Below are positions 9,225-18,850 of a stretch of 64,000 nt of DNA, piece after piece. The DNA is taken from positions 1 to 64,000 of the forward strand of contig NZ_QZCH01000016.1 in assembly GCF_003596335.1 (NCBI RefSeq), given 5' to 3'. The DNA is from Motilimonas pumila (GTDB taxonomy: Bacteria > Pseudomonadota > Gammaproteobacteria > Enterobacterales > CBDFNC01). A model generated the notes under the pieces. That model ran no database searches. It was not told the origin of the DNA and worked only from the letters and a program-made list of their open reading frames with translations. The first letter of the stretch is position 1. Each line of letters begins with the position of its first letter. Made by a program: the position numbers and the translations under genes.

Positions 9225-12200
9225 TGCTTGGTGGCACGACTTGCCTGGGTCAGGATGCGTTCAAACTTGGTGGCGTCGTTGGCAATTTCTTGAGCGCAAT
9301 CTCTGCCATTAATAATACGCCGCGCGTTAACATAATCGACCCCGCCACTGTGGATATAATCAGACAGCTTTTTGCCGGTGAAGGTGCCTTCTGCCATTCC
9401 CCACACCATAATTTTAACTGCGTGCAGGTGTTGACCGGCCAACTCAGGTTGGTTTACAAAGTCTATTTTCAGCGCGTCAGCGGCTTTTTGGTAGTTATTA
9501 CGCCATGTTAAATGCACCATGCCGCGGCCTCGATACTTGAAGCCATCGCCTTGTTTGGTGTTACCGTTGGCGAGCGCACGTTGCTTCAACTGCGGTGTGG
9601 CAGCAAGAACCGGATCGTACTTGTTAAAATATGCTTGGTTGCCTACTTCGGGTTGTTCACTGAAATATTCGCGTTGCAAAAAGTTGTAGGCTTCTTTTCT
9701 GCCTGTTGCCAACATATACGCCAAGTGGTGTATGTTAGGCAGCTTATCTTGCGTTTGGTAATATTGGTTCAGGGCTTGGGTTAGACTGATAATGTTTGCT
9801 TCTGAAGCGTTGTTAATGGCGCCAAATTCTTCTTTATATAAGGTTAAAAAGCGCTGGCTATCAATTAGGTCGAGTGATTCAACCAAGTTCAGCATAGTGC
9901 AAAAAGCTAACGGATGAATGTGATAAACGGCTTCAGCATCTGGCAGTACTCCTGCCGGCACCTGGTCCCACCATGACAGGTTTTTGATGTGAGTTTTAGC
10001 ATTTTCTATTTGCTGTTCATCGTCGATAAGGTCCGTTAAGTGTTGCCACTTTTGCTCTGTAAATAACCATTCCGTTGGGTGCTTAACAATATTGCGGCTT
10101 AATCGCTCTACGGTGGACTTGTCTGCTAAAGCATCGGCGAGTGCTTGCTCGTCATCAATGACATTGCCCGCAAACTGCATGCTTTCTAAGAGCTGATGGA
10201 AGTAGCCTTGTTCGGGTCGTTCATCAAAGTTTAAGTAGGGCTCGGTGGCTTCTTGCTCTAACAATTGAAAACCTGGAAAATTCAGGCTACTGCAAGATTC
10301 TAGTGCCGTTTCTGGTAGCCAAACTGAGTGCTTGGCTTGGTCTTGATTGGACGCCATTTGCTGTAGCGCTTCACACCAAGTGTCAATGGTTTTCGAGGGC
10401 AGGTTCACATTGACCCAAGTGACGCCCGTTTGATCTTTATATTGCTGGCATTTGGATTTAGCGAAGTAAGCCGGGTGAGATTGACTAAGCTTATCTGTTT
10501 CAGAAAAACTATAACATTCAGGGTCTTGGCTATGTAAGCCTGTTAAGGTTTGGTTTAAAAAAGTCCCATGGCTGCCAACGGATGTTGTTAATGAGTCGGT
10601 AATTTTCTCTTTTTCTATCCAAAATGTGGTTTGTTCGGCGGCGTTCATCGGCAGGGTAACTAGCCGGTAATCTCCTTGTTGGCTGCGGGCAATGCGCTGA
10701 GCGCTGCTATTGTATGCCACAAAATGCACTGGTTGATTGCTGACATCATTGCCATCAAACGAGGGGTAGTTTGCAAGGTTGCCACCGATGCCTTGATAGG
10801 TTTTTGTGGTTGCGTTCCATGCTTTTAAATCGCTGCGCTTAACTATTGCGGCATAAGCCATTAAGGTGATTTTTGCGTATTGTTTATCACTGCTTTGGCT
10901 AATGTTAATCTGCGCAAATTGCGGTAACTCAGCTCTCTCTGTGACCGCACTTTGACTGTTTCTATCGTACAAGGTGGAATTGGGCTGTAATCGATAGACG
11001 TTTTGTAGGGCAGGAGGCAGCTCTTGCTCGAAACAGCTTTTTATACTTTCGTCACAAAATATCTCAAAGTGAATACAGTGTCGTTGCAGTAGGTTATCAC
11101 CGGGGTAGCCTAAGGTGTCACCAGCATTGATATCTAAGGGGTTATCTAAGCAGACCACTTTGTCTGTCATGCTTTGATCTAAGGTCTCATCGGCGAGGGT
11201 GATATTATCGGCATAGCTGATATACCTTTGCTCACTGACCGCTTGGCCCGCTATTTGTGAAACTTTTGCCCACCGACTGTCGAGTATCTGAATATTTATT
11301 TCAGTTCCATGAGGGATGACCTGCATTACCGTGCTGGCTTGATAATTTTTTTCTGACCTCATATTGAGACCGCAAAGCACCCTTTTTTGAGCGCTTGTTA
11401 AAGTATCTTCCTGGGTGGAGATAATAAATTCGCTATTGTCTTGTCGAGCCCGAGTAGCGTCCAGTAACGCATAAAGGTTTTGGTGTTGCTTACCTTCATG
11501 GTCGATGAATGAGACTCTGTGATAATGACGATTACGTTCAGCCTTACGCTGATATGCCGCACTTTCCGCTGCCGTCACTTCGCGGGTATCCAAGGTGACT
11601 TTTGCCCCATAAGGCGCCACCATCTTGATGGCTCCCGTTTTTATATCCCGTAGGTTTAAGCCTTGTGGTACGTCTTCTTTGGTGCTTATGGTCGCGGCTT
11701 GATTCTGACCCGCTTGACTGAGTAAAAAAGGCGGCAGGCGTTTTCGTAGCTGATTTTGGTATGCATTAGCGGGCTGCAGGTGCATATAAAGCGAAAAGAA
11801 GGACAATGTTTTGTTGTCTGCCAGCCTAATTTCATGTTTTAACAACACAAAAGAGTTGGAGTAGGTGCCCGATTTGGTGGTGCCGTTTTGTTGGTAAAAA
11901 TGATGTTGATTTTCGGTCGCTAACCGATATGCGATCAGCTTTCCGGGGGCAATGGCTTGCACCGGTTTATTTTTACTAAAGTGAACTCCGCCATGCCAAT
12001 GGCGGTTATGAGCGATCAAATAATGGCCAAAGTCACCACGAATATTATTCGTGCATAACTGTTTGAGCGTCATGTTTCTCAGAGGGGGGTACCAAAGGCT
12101 TGTCGTTGCTTTATTTGCTCGTGTTATTAAAACTTTTTGCGTTGGCTCTTGAGTTTCTAACAAGGTGTAAATGAGGGGCCTTTCGCCATCGTTGGCGCTA

Positions 12201-12853
12201 TTGACGTCACTTAATTCGTTTGTGGCGGTACCAAAAATAGTGTGGTCTGATTCAAGCAGTTTGATTAATGCTTTGTAGTTATCCCAGCCCTGGATGACCT
12301 GGCAGCCTTCTGACCAACTTTGCGGGTTATTGCTGTTACCACCGTAATGAAGGTTATGGGTTTGAGACCTTTCTAATTGTTCATTGCTGTTTTTACTAAA
12401 ATCTCGGTTCAGGTCTCTCAATATTTCGACGCCTGTGCCGTAAGGATTTAACGCACGATACTTTTTCCCGCTGGGATAGGTGTTGGCGTTGGCTAGCGAC
12501 TGATGAGGTTTTGTTTTTTTGTGAAAATTTAGATAATAACGATGTTGGCCTGGCATTAATAAGCCAGTGCCAGCATTGCCAAACTCGGTGGAAAGCTTAA
12601 ACTCTTGCACCTGTTTTGCGCCAGCTTGTTGGTATGCAACAAACAAGGTGTCATCGAATTCTTGGTTATTACTGCTGCATGGCTTACCGTTTTTAAACCC
12701 TCGAAGCGCAATTAAGTTCATTTGGCCGTCTGCGGTTTTAAATTGGTAGTTCGCCTCGTCTGCGTGGCCGAAGTGTTGTTGCGAATGGTCGACCAGGTGT
12801 TTAAGGAAGTCGTACTTTTGCTCAGCGGAGTATTGCGAGATATCTAAGGGCAT
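9209..12853 (-). CDS. Large modular cell-wall hydrolase, probable T6SS effector (GH19 C-terminus)
   Basis: A 1,214-residue protein without signal peptide, as expected for cargo delivered by T6SS. Residues about 90-205 carry HNLHYGG (His169) and WSEGCQVI (Cys184), resembling the His/Cys pattern of L,D-transpeptidase (YkuD) folds. Residues about 275-365 resemble an M23/LytM peptidase (HWHGGVHF at 285-292 and LYMHL with His358), but the usual Asp ligand in HxGxD is His291. Two short SH3-like segments follow (LNLRDIKTGAIK, LNMRSEKNYQ). Residues about 1010-1214 are a GH19/lysozyme-like domain: HLAYMLATGRKEAYNF (Glu1054), then GDGFKYRGRGMVHLTWRNNY. The GH19 call is good; the two N-terminal assignments are tentative. 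It sits downstream of VgrG-2 and overlaps the immunity gene. Confidence 0.8.
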   Translation of the reverse strand: MPLDISQYSAEQKYDFLKHLVDHSQQHFGHADEANYQFKTADGQMNLIALRGFKNGKPCSSNNQEFDDTLFVAYQQAGAKQVQEFKLSTEFGNAGTGLLMPGQHRYYLNFHKKTKPHQSLANANTYPSGKKYRALNPYGTGVEILRDLNRDFSKNSNEQLERSQTHNLHYGGNSNNPQSWSEGCQVIQGWDNYKALIKLLESDHTIFGTATNELSDVNSANDGERPLIYTLLETQEPTQKVLITRANKATTSLWYPPLRNMTLKQLCTNNIRGDFGHYLIAHNRHWHGGVHFSKNKPVQAIAPGKLIAYRLATENQHHFYQQNGTTKSGTYSNSFVLLKHEIRLADNKTLSFFSLYMHLQPANAYQNQLRKRLPPFLLSQAGQNQAATISTKEDVPQGLNLRDIKTGAIKMVAPYGAKVTLDTREVTAAESAAYQRKAERNRHYHRVSFIDHEGKQHQNLYALLDATRARQDNSEFIISTQEDTLTSAQKRVLCGLNMRSEKNYQASTVMQVIPHGTEINIQILDSRWAKVSQIAGQAVSEQRYISYADNITLADETLDQSMTDKVVCLDNPLDINAGDTLGYPGDNLLQRHCIHFEIFCDESIKSCFEQELPPALQNVYRLQPNSTLYDRNSQSAVTERAELPQFAQINISQSSDKQYAKITLMAYAAIVKRSDLKAWNATTKTYQGIGGNLANYPSFDGNDVSNQPVHFVAYNSSAQRIARSQQGDYRLVTLPMNAAEQTTFWIEKEKITDSLTTSVGSHGTFLNQTLTGLHSQDPECYSFSETDKLSQSHPAYFAKSKCQQYKDQTGVTWVNVNLPSKTIDTWCEALQQMASNQDQAKHSVWLPETALESCSSLNFPGFQLLEQEATEPYLNFDERPEQGYFHQLLESMQFAGNVIDDEQALADALADKSTVERLSRNIVKHPTEWLFTEQKWQHLTDLIDDEQQIENAKTHIKNLSWWDQVPAGVLPDAEAVYHIHPLAFCTMLNLVESLDLIDSQRFLTLYKEEFGAINNASEANIISLTQALNQYYQTQDKLPNIHHLAYMLATGRKEAYNFLQREYFSEQPEVGNQAYFNKYDPVLAATPQLKQRALANGNTKQGDGFKYRGRGMVHLTWRNNYQKAADALKIDFVNQPELAGQHLHAVKIMVWGMAEGTFTGKKLSDYIHSGGVDYVNARRIINGRDCAQEIANDATKFERILTQASRATKQWPAS

Positions 12854-13875
12854 TATTCTACCTTAACGGAATTCGCAGGCCAGCCGTGGTGGCAGCCTGG
12901 GGCTGAATCTTGAAAGCTGCGCCAATAAAAAGTGGGACCTTCTGGCTTAAGGCCGAGCGCAGGGGCTACCTCAATCCACTCACTGTCACCTTTTGTCGCG
13001 ACTGTTGAACCAATAATGACAGGCTGTTCGTCTGACTTTTCAACGTTAAGCCAGGTTTCGAAAAAATGTTGCTGTAACAAGGACGCATTTGACTTGAAGT
13101 CTTCCAAGGGCATTGATTGAGCAGGTGCTGTTGTGTCGTTTTGAATTTGCCAGCCCGCTGAACCATATCTGAGCTTGTAGAATGGTAATCTTTGTTGCGC
13201 CCAGGGTTGGTTGGGCAAAGCGCTCAATTGCTGAATCATGGCGTCATAAACCGTCGGTTCAGCAAATGCGCGGCCAATCAGTTTGATTTCACTGATTGCC
13301 ATGTCTGGGTAATGACTTCCTGGTAACGATGCCTGGATGGTTAAAGATAATTGCGTTACGGGCCTTTCTTCTGGCAACAACCAAAGGTGTTCAGGCATGG
13401 CTTGCGGGAGCTCGATATGGCGACAGCCTGAGCCTGTATTTTGCTCTGTTAACGATATTTGACCATATCTCAGGTGGCTGGCAGCGTATTTGTGCTTATC
13501 TATGCTGAGTGAAACTTGATAGGGCACCGCGTTAGCGACGTAAAGCTTACTCGATTTATGGTAGCCAGGAGTGAGTAAAAGACCTTGCAATTGAACAGGT
13601 GAAGCAAACGTTATCTCGATGTGGTGCTGGGTTTGGATGCCTGCTTCTCCTTCTACCCAAGCCGTCTCTGCTTTACCATCAAATAAATGAGCAGCATCAT
13701 AGCGTAACTTGTCGTTGCTCGGTCCTGGCAATTGCGAAGAAACAGTGACTCTAGCTGGGTGGCCTTCAATGAAAACAGTTTGGGTATGATTAGCAAAACA
13801 TGCATGACTCAGTACCAATAGGGCGAGTAGCATTAGCTTGTTAAATCTGGTTGTTTGGCTATTGATTCTTAACAT
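12853..13875 (-). CDS. Secreted protein with discoidin/NADase-type glycan-binding-like domain
   Basis: About 340 residues from the ATG at 13875; the frame extends to 13956 but that would overlap vgrG, and the 13875 start gives a clean signal peptide (NKLMLLALLVLSHACFA). Residues about 45-200 contain the pattern YDAAHLFDGKAETAWVEG, typical of the discoidin-like glycan-binding domain attached to some bacterial toxins, with HIEITFASPVQLQGLLLTPGYHKS and an ISEIKLIG end. The C-terminal part is of unknown fold. Its last base is the first base of the hydrolase gene, so the two are tightly linked. It could be an accessory factor, a second immunity protein or cargo; the sequence does not decide. Confidence 0.6.
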   Translation of the reverse strand: MLRINSQTTRFNKLMLLALLVLSHACFANHTQTVFIEGHPARVTVSSQLPGPSNDKLRYDAAHLFDGKAETAWVEGEAGIQTQHHIEITFASPVQLQGLLLTPGYHKSSKLYVANAVPYQVSLSIDKHKYAASHLRYGQISLTEQNTGSGCRHIELPQAMPEHLWLLPEERPVTQLSLTIQASLPGSHYPDMAISEIKLIGRAFAEPTVYDAMIQQLSALPNQPWAQQRLPFYKLRYGSAGWQIQNDTTAPAQSMPLEDFKSNASLLQQHFFETWLNVEKSDEQPVIIGSTVATKGDSEWIEVAPALGLKPEGPTFYWRSFQDSAPGCHHGWPANSVKVE

Positions 13876-13900
13876 GTTTTTAGTATCAATCAAGTCCAGT

Positions 13901-16141
13901 TTAGAGTGAAAAGATGAAAGGCTTGGTGGGCTTAGGCTTTTCATCTTTTGGCTCATCAGGTTGGCTTTTTAAAGGGCTCTGCGGGGGTAATTCTGGGGTG
14001 GCTGATGTGGCCGGTGCTTTGGTTGTTTGACTCGAATTAACCGCCTTTGGCGCGGACGGCTTTGAACCAACGGCGGTATGAAACTCAGGCGTAATGGTTT
14101 CTGGCTCTATGGCTGCTTCGATTGCAATCTCACCTGCTTGCGTGGCCTTCATTTTAGCTTCTGGCGCGGTTAATGAAGCACTGGTGGCTGTGACTTGTTC
14201 TACGTTGAGTGTTGTCGCTTGTTCTACTTCAATCGGCTTTTTGGCGGTTTCACCAGCAAAACTCGCCGCTGCAGAGGCGCTTCCCCCTGAGTTCATATTA
14301 ACGGCAGGACCACTTAAGTGAACGCCGGCGGGATCAACTTTGACGAAACTGCTGCCGGCCTTTATGGTTATTTCAGCGCCGGCTTCTAACACTATTTTAT
14401 CTCCCGCTTTGCAATGCAGAGCTTGACCTGCGTCGGTTAACCAAGCCTGACCCGCTTTAATATGTAAACTGCCGTTGATCACTAAGCTTTGTTGGCCTTT
14501 GACTTGATTATGATGGGTACCGTTAACCGTTGTGTGATTGTTCCCCTTGATGTGAGAGAGCTGATCTCGTTCAACGTGGCTGTGGTTGTCCCGCTTGATT
14601 TGAATCGCTTGGTCATTTTCAATTAACTGATTAAAATCTTTTTGGGCATGCCAAAAAATTTCTTCTTGACCCGATTCATCTTCAATTCGCAATTCGTTAT
14701 AACCTTCACCTTGATGGGTTTCGGTGCGAAAAACGGTGCGCGTTTTGTGGTCGGGTAAAGTATATGGAGGCCGGTTATTCGCGTGATAGGTTCGACCTGT
14801 GATGATTGGCTGGTCTGGGTCGCCTTCTACAAAGTTAACGATCACTTCGTGGCCAATGCGAGGGATGGCCATGCTGCCGTACTGTGAACCTGCCCAACCT
14901 TGCGCTACGCGGATCCAGCAGCTTGCTTTATCGTCGTTGTCTGAGTAGCGATCCCAAGGGAATTGAACTTTTACTCGGCCGTGTTCGTCACAGTAGATTT
15001 CTTCACCTTCAGGCCCAGTAACGATTGCTATTTGTGGCCCGTCAACGCAAGGTTTAACATTGGCTGTTGCTTTCCATTGACGGTGACCCGGTAACAGTGT
15101 TGCTTGATTTTGATAACGGGTTTGGCCTTGCCCACCGGCTTGCTCTAGCGCCTGATGCTGCTCTCCTTGATGTGCCACATTGATAAGTTGCCAATCTCGG
15201 TTATGTGCTGGGTTAGGGTGTTCTCTTAGATCAAACTTGATACCAGCGGTCAGTGTTGGGTGGTTGCTAATAATGCTGGCTGTGGTGCTGTTTCTATTTA
15301 ACCAATGCTGCCTTGTCGCGGCATATTTTTGCCCAGAATGATCGTTTTTATAACGCCCTGGGAAGTCAAAATGTTGGTAGTCTTGGCGTTGGAAATCCAG
15401 CTCTTGTCCCTGTTGAGTTTGTAAAAATGAGTAATTTGGTTTTTTAAAGCTGTAATCTTGCAATGCAACATTTGCGGATGTGATTTGGTTGTTGGATTGA
15501 AAGCTATTAATTGCTAGTTGCTTACTTGCCCCACCGCTGTTGGCATTGTAGATGATAGGCTTGGCAAGTGTGAACAAGGTTTGTGAGTCATCGGCGAAAA
15601 TTAATTCATGTTTGTCTTTATGGTGAATAAAGTAATAGAACAAACCTTCTTCCGCTGCTAAACGGTCAAGAAACGCTAAATCCGTTTCTCTGTATTGAAC
15701 GCAGTATTCTCTTTTTTGTAACGCCTGCTTGACACTGAAGGCATAGTCTTCAATACCCATTTCTTGTAATAAAATACTGATAATTTCAGCAGCATCAAGT
15801 TGTTGGAAAATACGGGAATTTTGGCGTAATTCAAGGCGTTTTAAGCTTGCGACTAAGGATACGCGATAAATGCTATGATGATATCCTGTATCACCTTGTT
15901 CCAGGCTGCTCACAACGCCATTGATGTGGCGTTGCGGTACTCCATCTTGCCATATGGTTAAACAAGCCGTTTTGTCCACAACTTGTTGAGGAGTAATGTC
16001 TTCTTGTTGACTGGCAAGTTTCAAATCAAAAATAAAAGGGCAAGATGCATGTTCTTGACCTGAAAACTCGGTGACAATGAAGCTTGACGCTGGGAGTTGA
16101 TCAACTGTAAAGGTAAATTGTAAGCCAGTATTGTCAGCCAT
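13901..16141 (-). CDS. vgrG: VgrG-2, T6SS spike protein with Pro/Thr-rich C-terminal extension
   Basis: About 746 residues. It is closely similar along its length to VgrG-1 (for example QLDAAEIISILLQEMG, EEIYCDEHGRVKVQFPWDR, YGSMAIPRIGHEVIVNFVEG), so the two arose by duplication. The needle region ends near residue 640 and is followed by about 110 residues rich in Ala, Pro, Thr, Lys and Glu (SATPELPPQSPLKSQPDEP), ending in KPFIFSL. Such extensions often dock specific cargo. The start is ATG 16141, preceded by GGAA; the longer frame begins with TTG at 16153. It is the first gene of the leftward island, so the promoter should lie in 16142-16539. Confidence 0.95.
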   Translation of the reverse strand: MADNTGLQFTFTVDQLPASSFIVTEFSGQEHASCPFIFDLKLASQQEDITPQQVVDKTACLTIWQDGVPQRHINGVVSSLEQGDTGYHHSIYRVSLVASLKRLELRQNSRIFQQLDAAEIISILLQEMGIEDYAFSVKQALQKREYCVQYRETDLAFLDRLAAEEGLFYYFIHHKDKHELIFADDSQTLFTLAKPIIYNANSGGASKQLAINSFQSNNQITSANVALQDYSFKKPNYSFLQTQQGQELDFQRQDYQHFDFPGRYKNDHSGQKYAATRQHWLNRNSTTASIISNHPTLTAGIKFDLREHPNPAHNRDWQLINVAHQGEQHQALEQAGGQGQTRYQNQATLLPGHRQWKATANVKPCVDGPQIAIVTGPEGEEIYCDEHGRVKVQFPWDRYSDNDDKASCWIRVAQGWAGSQYGSMAIPRIGHEVIVNFVEGDPDQPIITGRTYHANNRPPYTLPDHKTRTVFRTETHQGEGYNELRIEDESGQEEIFWHAQKDFNQLIENDQAIQIKRDNHSHVERDQLSHIKGNNHTTVNGTHHNQVKGQQSLVINGSLHIKAGQAWLTDAGQALHCKAGDKIVLEAGAEITIKAGSSFVKVDPAGVHLSGPAVNMNSGGSASAAASFAGETAKKPIEVEQATTLNVEQVTATSASLTAPEAKMKATQAGEIAIEAAIEPETITPEFHTAVGSKPSAPKAVNSSQTTKAPATSATPELPPQSPLKSQPDEPKDEKPKPTKPFIFSL

Positions 16142-16539
16142 GGGTAGTTCCAATTAGCAAGTAAGCCTAGGCAGCACTCGGTGGTGACACCCAATTAGTC
16201 GTGCGATTTCGGTATTATTGGCAGGTTTAAGATGAAAAAGATGAACGTCATCTAGTTAGGCTTGCCGAGCTTTGTAACCGGTGCACTGAGAGAGATTATT
16301 GATCTTGTTATATTTTTATTTATCAGCGTGATGTTATTGAGGTATTTGTTAACTGTCAATCATACTAATAGATGGTTTTATAATGAAGGTGATCATTGTT
16401 GCCTTTTAAGGCTGTTTTATCGGTTTCAGTTGTCATGATGTTGCTTTAAGTTAACGTTACCTTGGCCGTCTATTGCTGTTAACCTTGCGGTTAATACTTG
16501 TCATTTTGAGTTACTTAAATAAAGTTAGGAGCCAACGCT
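16142..16539. other. Divergent intergenic region between vgrG-2 and marR
   Basis: About 400 bases without a credible gene. It must hold the leftward promoter of the T6SS effector island and the rightward promoter of the MarR gene. No confident -10/-35 pair or long inverted repeat was identified by eye. An AGGAG lies upstream of the marR ATG. Confidence 0.6.
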
Positions 16540-16980
16540 ATGAAAGCGTATCAAACCACAACGGGTAAAGCTTGGATAGCGATGCGCTTGATGCAAAACC
16601 ATATACAACTGGAGATACAACAGCGTCACTCGGGTATCAATGTGGAGCAGTTGTTGATGTTGATGGAACTTGATTTTGAGGATGGCTTGCGCCCGACCGA
16701 GATTGCTAAGCGTATGATGCGAAGTAAAGGCACGGTGTCGAGTTTGTTACGTCACGCTGAAAAAAATGGCTTTATTGCTTCGGCTGCTGATGCTAGTAAT
16801 CGAAACGCAAAGCGTATCTTTATCACTCAAGAAGGTAAAAAAGTGCATGACCAATTAGCGCCTTTGGTCAGTGCTGAACTTAATCTTTGTATGGATGGCT
16901 TTAACGAGCAAGAAATTGCGGTGGTTGATAAGGTCATGTTGCATTTAATAAAGCGCTTTAACCCAGAGTGGAATGGTTGA
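16540..16980 (+). CDS. MarR-family transcriptional regulator
   Basis: 146 residues with a winged helix-turn-helix: LMELDFEDGLRPTEIAKRM, then SKGTVSSLLRHAEKNGFIA as recognition helix, then a wing at DASNRNAKRIFITQEGKK. MarR proteins act as dimers that bind palindromic operators and respond to small ligands. An AGGAG precedes the ATG. It is transcribed divergently from the T6SS island and upstream of a phosphatase gene 570 bases away, so either could be a target; the sequence does not show which. Confidence 0.88.
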   Translation: MKAYQTTTGKAWIAMRLMQNHIQLEIQQRHSGINVEQLLMLMELDFEDGLRPTEIAKRMMRSKGTVSSLLRHAEKNGFIASAADASNRNAKRIFITQEGKKVHDQLAPLVSAELNLCMDGFNEQEIAVVDKVMLHLIKRFNPEWNG

Positions 16981-17548
16981 TCATAGCGGTTTCTTATCAT
17001 GGGAAAATGCCTGAGAGCTTAAGCTTCTTGGTGGCAAGGTGCGCTAGATGCATATTCATTGAATGAGCCTTTTACTTTCCCAAAGTAGCCCCAAGTGGGC
17101 AAACTCACTGATAAGCATTGCTGGATTAAAGTTTCTACTAAGCCTAAATGCCTTAATCACTCTTCACCGTTGTCGTAAAACCCCCTTCGCTGATACTTCA
17201 TTCTTTACAAATAGTTCCATATTCAGTTTACGAATGTGCGGGATACATCCTTCATGTTTAATGTTAAACCTTTAACTTTTCTGCTCTGTAAATCAGTATG
17301 CCGTAATTTTTTATTGTGTTCCTGCCTATATAAAAACACTTAGCTTACATCTTAAAAAGCAATTGTAATCAGTTGTTTATGGTCGTAATTAATCATTTCT
17401 TGGTGGCTTTGAGGGCGAGGCTATCTGTGAAAACCTGTATAAGGTTTTATATTAAACCTAATGTCATTTTGTGTACGTATCCGGCAATATCACAATAGGT
17501 TTGATGTTGAACTAATTGTGATGTGCAAAGTTTTTATGGGGTATTTTA
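16981..17548. other. Intergenic region, no gene recognised
   Basis: About 570 bases. An open frame of 70 codons (17063-17275) is present but has no ribosome-binding site or recognisable protein character, and I do not count it as a gene. The right end must carry the promoter of the PAP2 gene, whose ATG is preceded by GGGG. Confidence 0.5.
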
Positions 17549-18796
17549 ATGAATAGCATAACTAAGGTCATGCTGACAGGATCCGTTTTATTGGCGGCAA
17601 TGGGTACGCATTTTCAAGCACGGGGTGGAGACAGCTACACTGAGGCTGGCGACTTGATTCAAATTTTGTTACCGGTATCAGCGATGGGGCTCAGCTTAGC
17701 TAAAGGCGACAATGATGGAACGGTGGCGCTGTTTAAATCTAGCGTCAGTACGGCAGTATTGACTCATGGTCTTAAGTTCGCGGTTAACAAAACGCGTCCC
17801 GATTTTAGCGCAGATAACTCGTTTCCTTCTGGGCATACTTCCGCGGCATTCAGTGGTGCGTCTTTTTTATACACTAGGTATGGCGCAAGTTGGGGGTTAC
17901 CGGCCTATGCTTTGGCCGCATATACAGGTTGGAGTAGAGTACACGGTGATCGCCACTATTGGGATGACGTGATTGCTGGTGCTGGTATTGCGGTACTCAG
18001 TAATCTTTATTTTACGTCTCCTGCTTCATCTAACCTGGCTATTATGCCTTGGTCAAATAGAGATTCAACGGGTGTGCAATTAGCCTTGAGCAATGATTTT
18101 TTTGACCTTAAAAAACCATCCACGCGGTTTAATTTTACACAGCCATTGGTCCCTCGGTATCAATTTGATTTCTTCCTCGGAAGCGCGAATTTTAACCGTG
18201 TAAATTTACCTGCTAATGAAGATATAGTTGATAACGTTGCAGGGCATCAACATCACAGCGCTTCAGCAGCGATGTGTTGGCGGTGGTTTTATGACTCACG
18301 ACAAACGTGGTCATTTTATACTCACCCCATGGAGATGAGAACAGCTCTGCACTCGACAGCGCCAGAAGGTCAGCATGTTCGGTATCAACTTTGGGATAAT
18401 GCAATAGATTGGCAGTATCAGGTCTATCGTGGAGGCGATTTTGATGCATTTATTGGTGCTGGTTTACAGTTTCAGCATGCTGAACTAGCGACTTATCACA
18501 GCAAAAACTCATACAACGAAGTCAACGCGGTCAGTGAATGGCTATTTTTTCCTAAAGTCACCGCGCAAGTTATGTATCAAATGCAACCTAAAGTTGCACT
18601 GAATGTTAGCGGCGAACTCGGCCATAACGGTCAGGGTTCCTTAGCTATTGCAGACGTTTCAATGCGCTATGACTTTAATGCACAATGGGGGGCGGCGTTA
18701 GGTTGTCGTTATTATTGTCGCAGTCAAGAAACCAGTAAAACGCTAAAAGATGTCGCAGTAAATAATGTGTATCTACGTTTTGATTACCGGTTTTAA
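17549..18796 (+). CDS. PAP2-family phosphatase fused to a probable outer-membrane barrel
   Basis: 415 residues. After a signal-like N-terminus, residues about 60-155 carry all three PAP2 phosphatase motifs: KFAVNKTRP, PSGHTSA, and SRVHGDRHYWDD with the catalytic His and the Asp. PAP2 enzymes remove phosphate from lipids such as undecaprenyl pyrophosphate, phosphatidic acid or lipid A. From about residue 170 to the end the sequence alternates polar and hydrophobic residues with many aromatics and finishes NNVYLRFDYRF, a terminal Phe typical of outer-membrane beta-barrels. This suggests a phosphatase attached to an outer-membrane domain of about 240 residues. The PAP2 call is firm, the barrel an inference. 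Confidence 0.85.
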   Translation: MNSITKVMLTGSVLLAAMGTHFQARGGDSYTEAGDLIQILLPVSAMGLSLAKGDNDGTVALFKSSVSTAVLTHGLKFAVNKTRPDFSADNSFPSGHTSAAFSGASFLYTRYGASWGLPAYALAAYTGWSRVHGDRHYWDDVIAGAGIAVLSNLYFTSPASSNLAIMPWSNRDSTGVQLALSNDFFDLKKPSTRFNFTQPLVPRYQFDFFLGSANFNRVNLPANEDIVDNVAGHQHHSASAAMCWRWFYDSRQTWSFYTHPMEMRTALHSTAPEGQHVRYQLWDNAIDWQYQVYRGGDFDAFIGAGLQFQHAELATYHSKNSYNEVNAVSEWLFFPKVTAQVMYQMQPKVALNVSGELGHNGQGSLAIADVSMRYDFNAQWGAALGCRYYCRSQETSKTLKDVAVNNVYLRFDYRF

Positions 18797-18850
18797 GAGG
18801 GGCATTAAGTGAAAAGTACGCGTTCTTTGCTTAGATGGATAAAAATTAAT

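Noticed and set aside
1-16141. Complete T6SS or prophage locus
   Set aside because: No sheath, tube, baseplate, ClpV or membrane-complex genes, and no phage structural or integrase genes; only spike and cargo genes are present.
17063-17275. A 70-codon rightward frame between marR and the PAP2 gene
   Set aside because: No ribosome-binding site and no protein-like character beyond an open frame.
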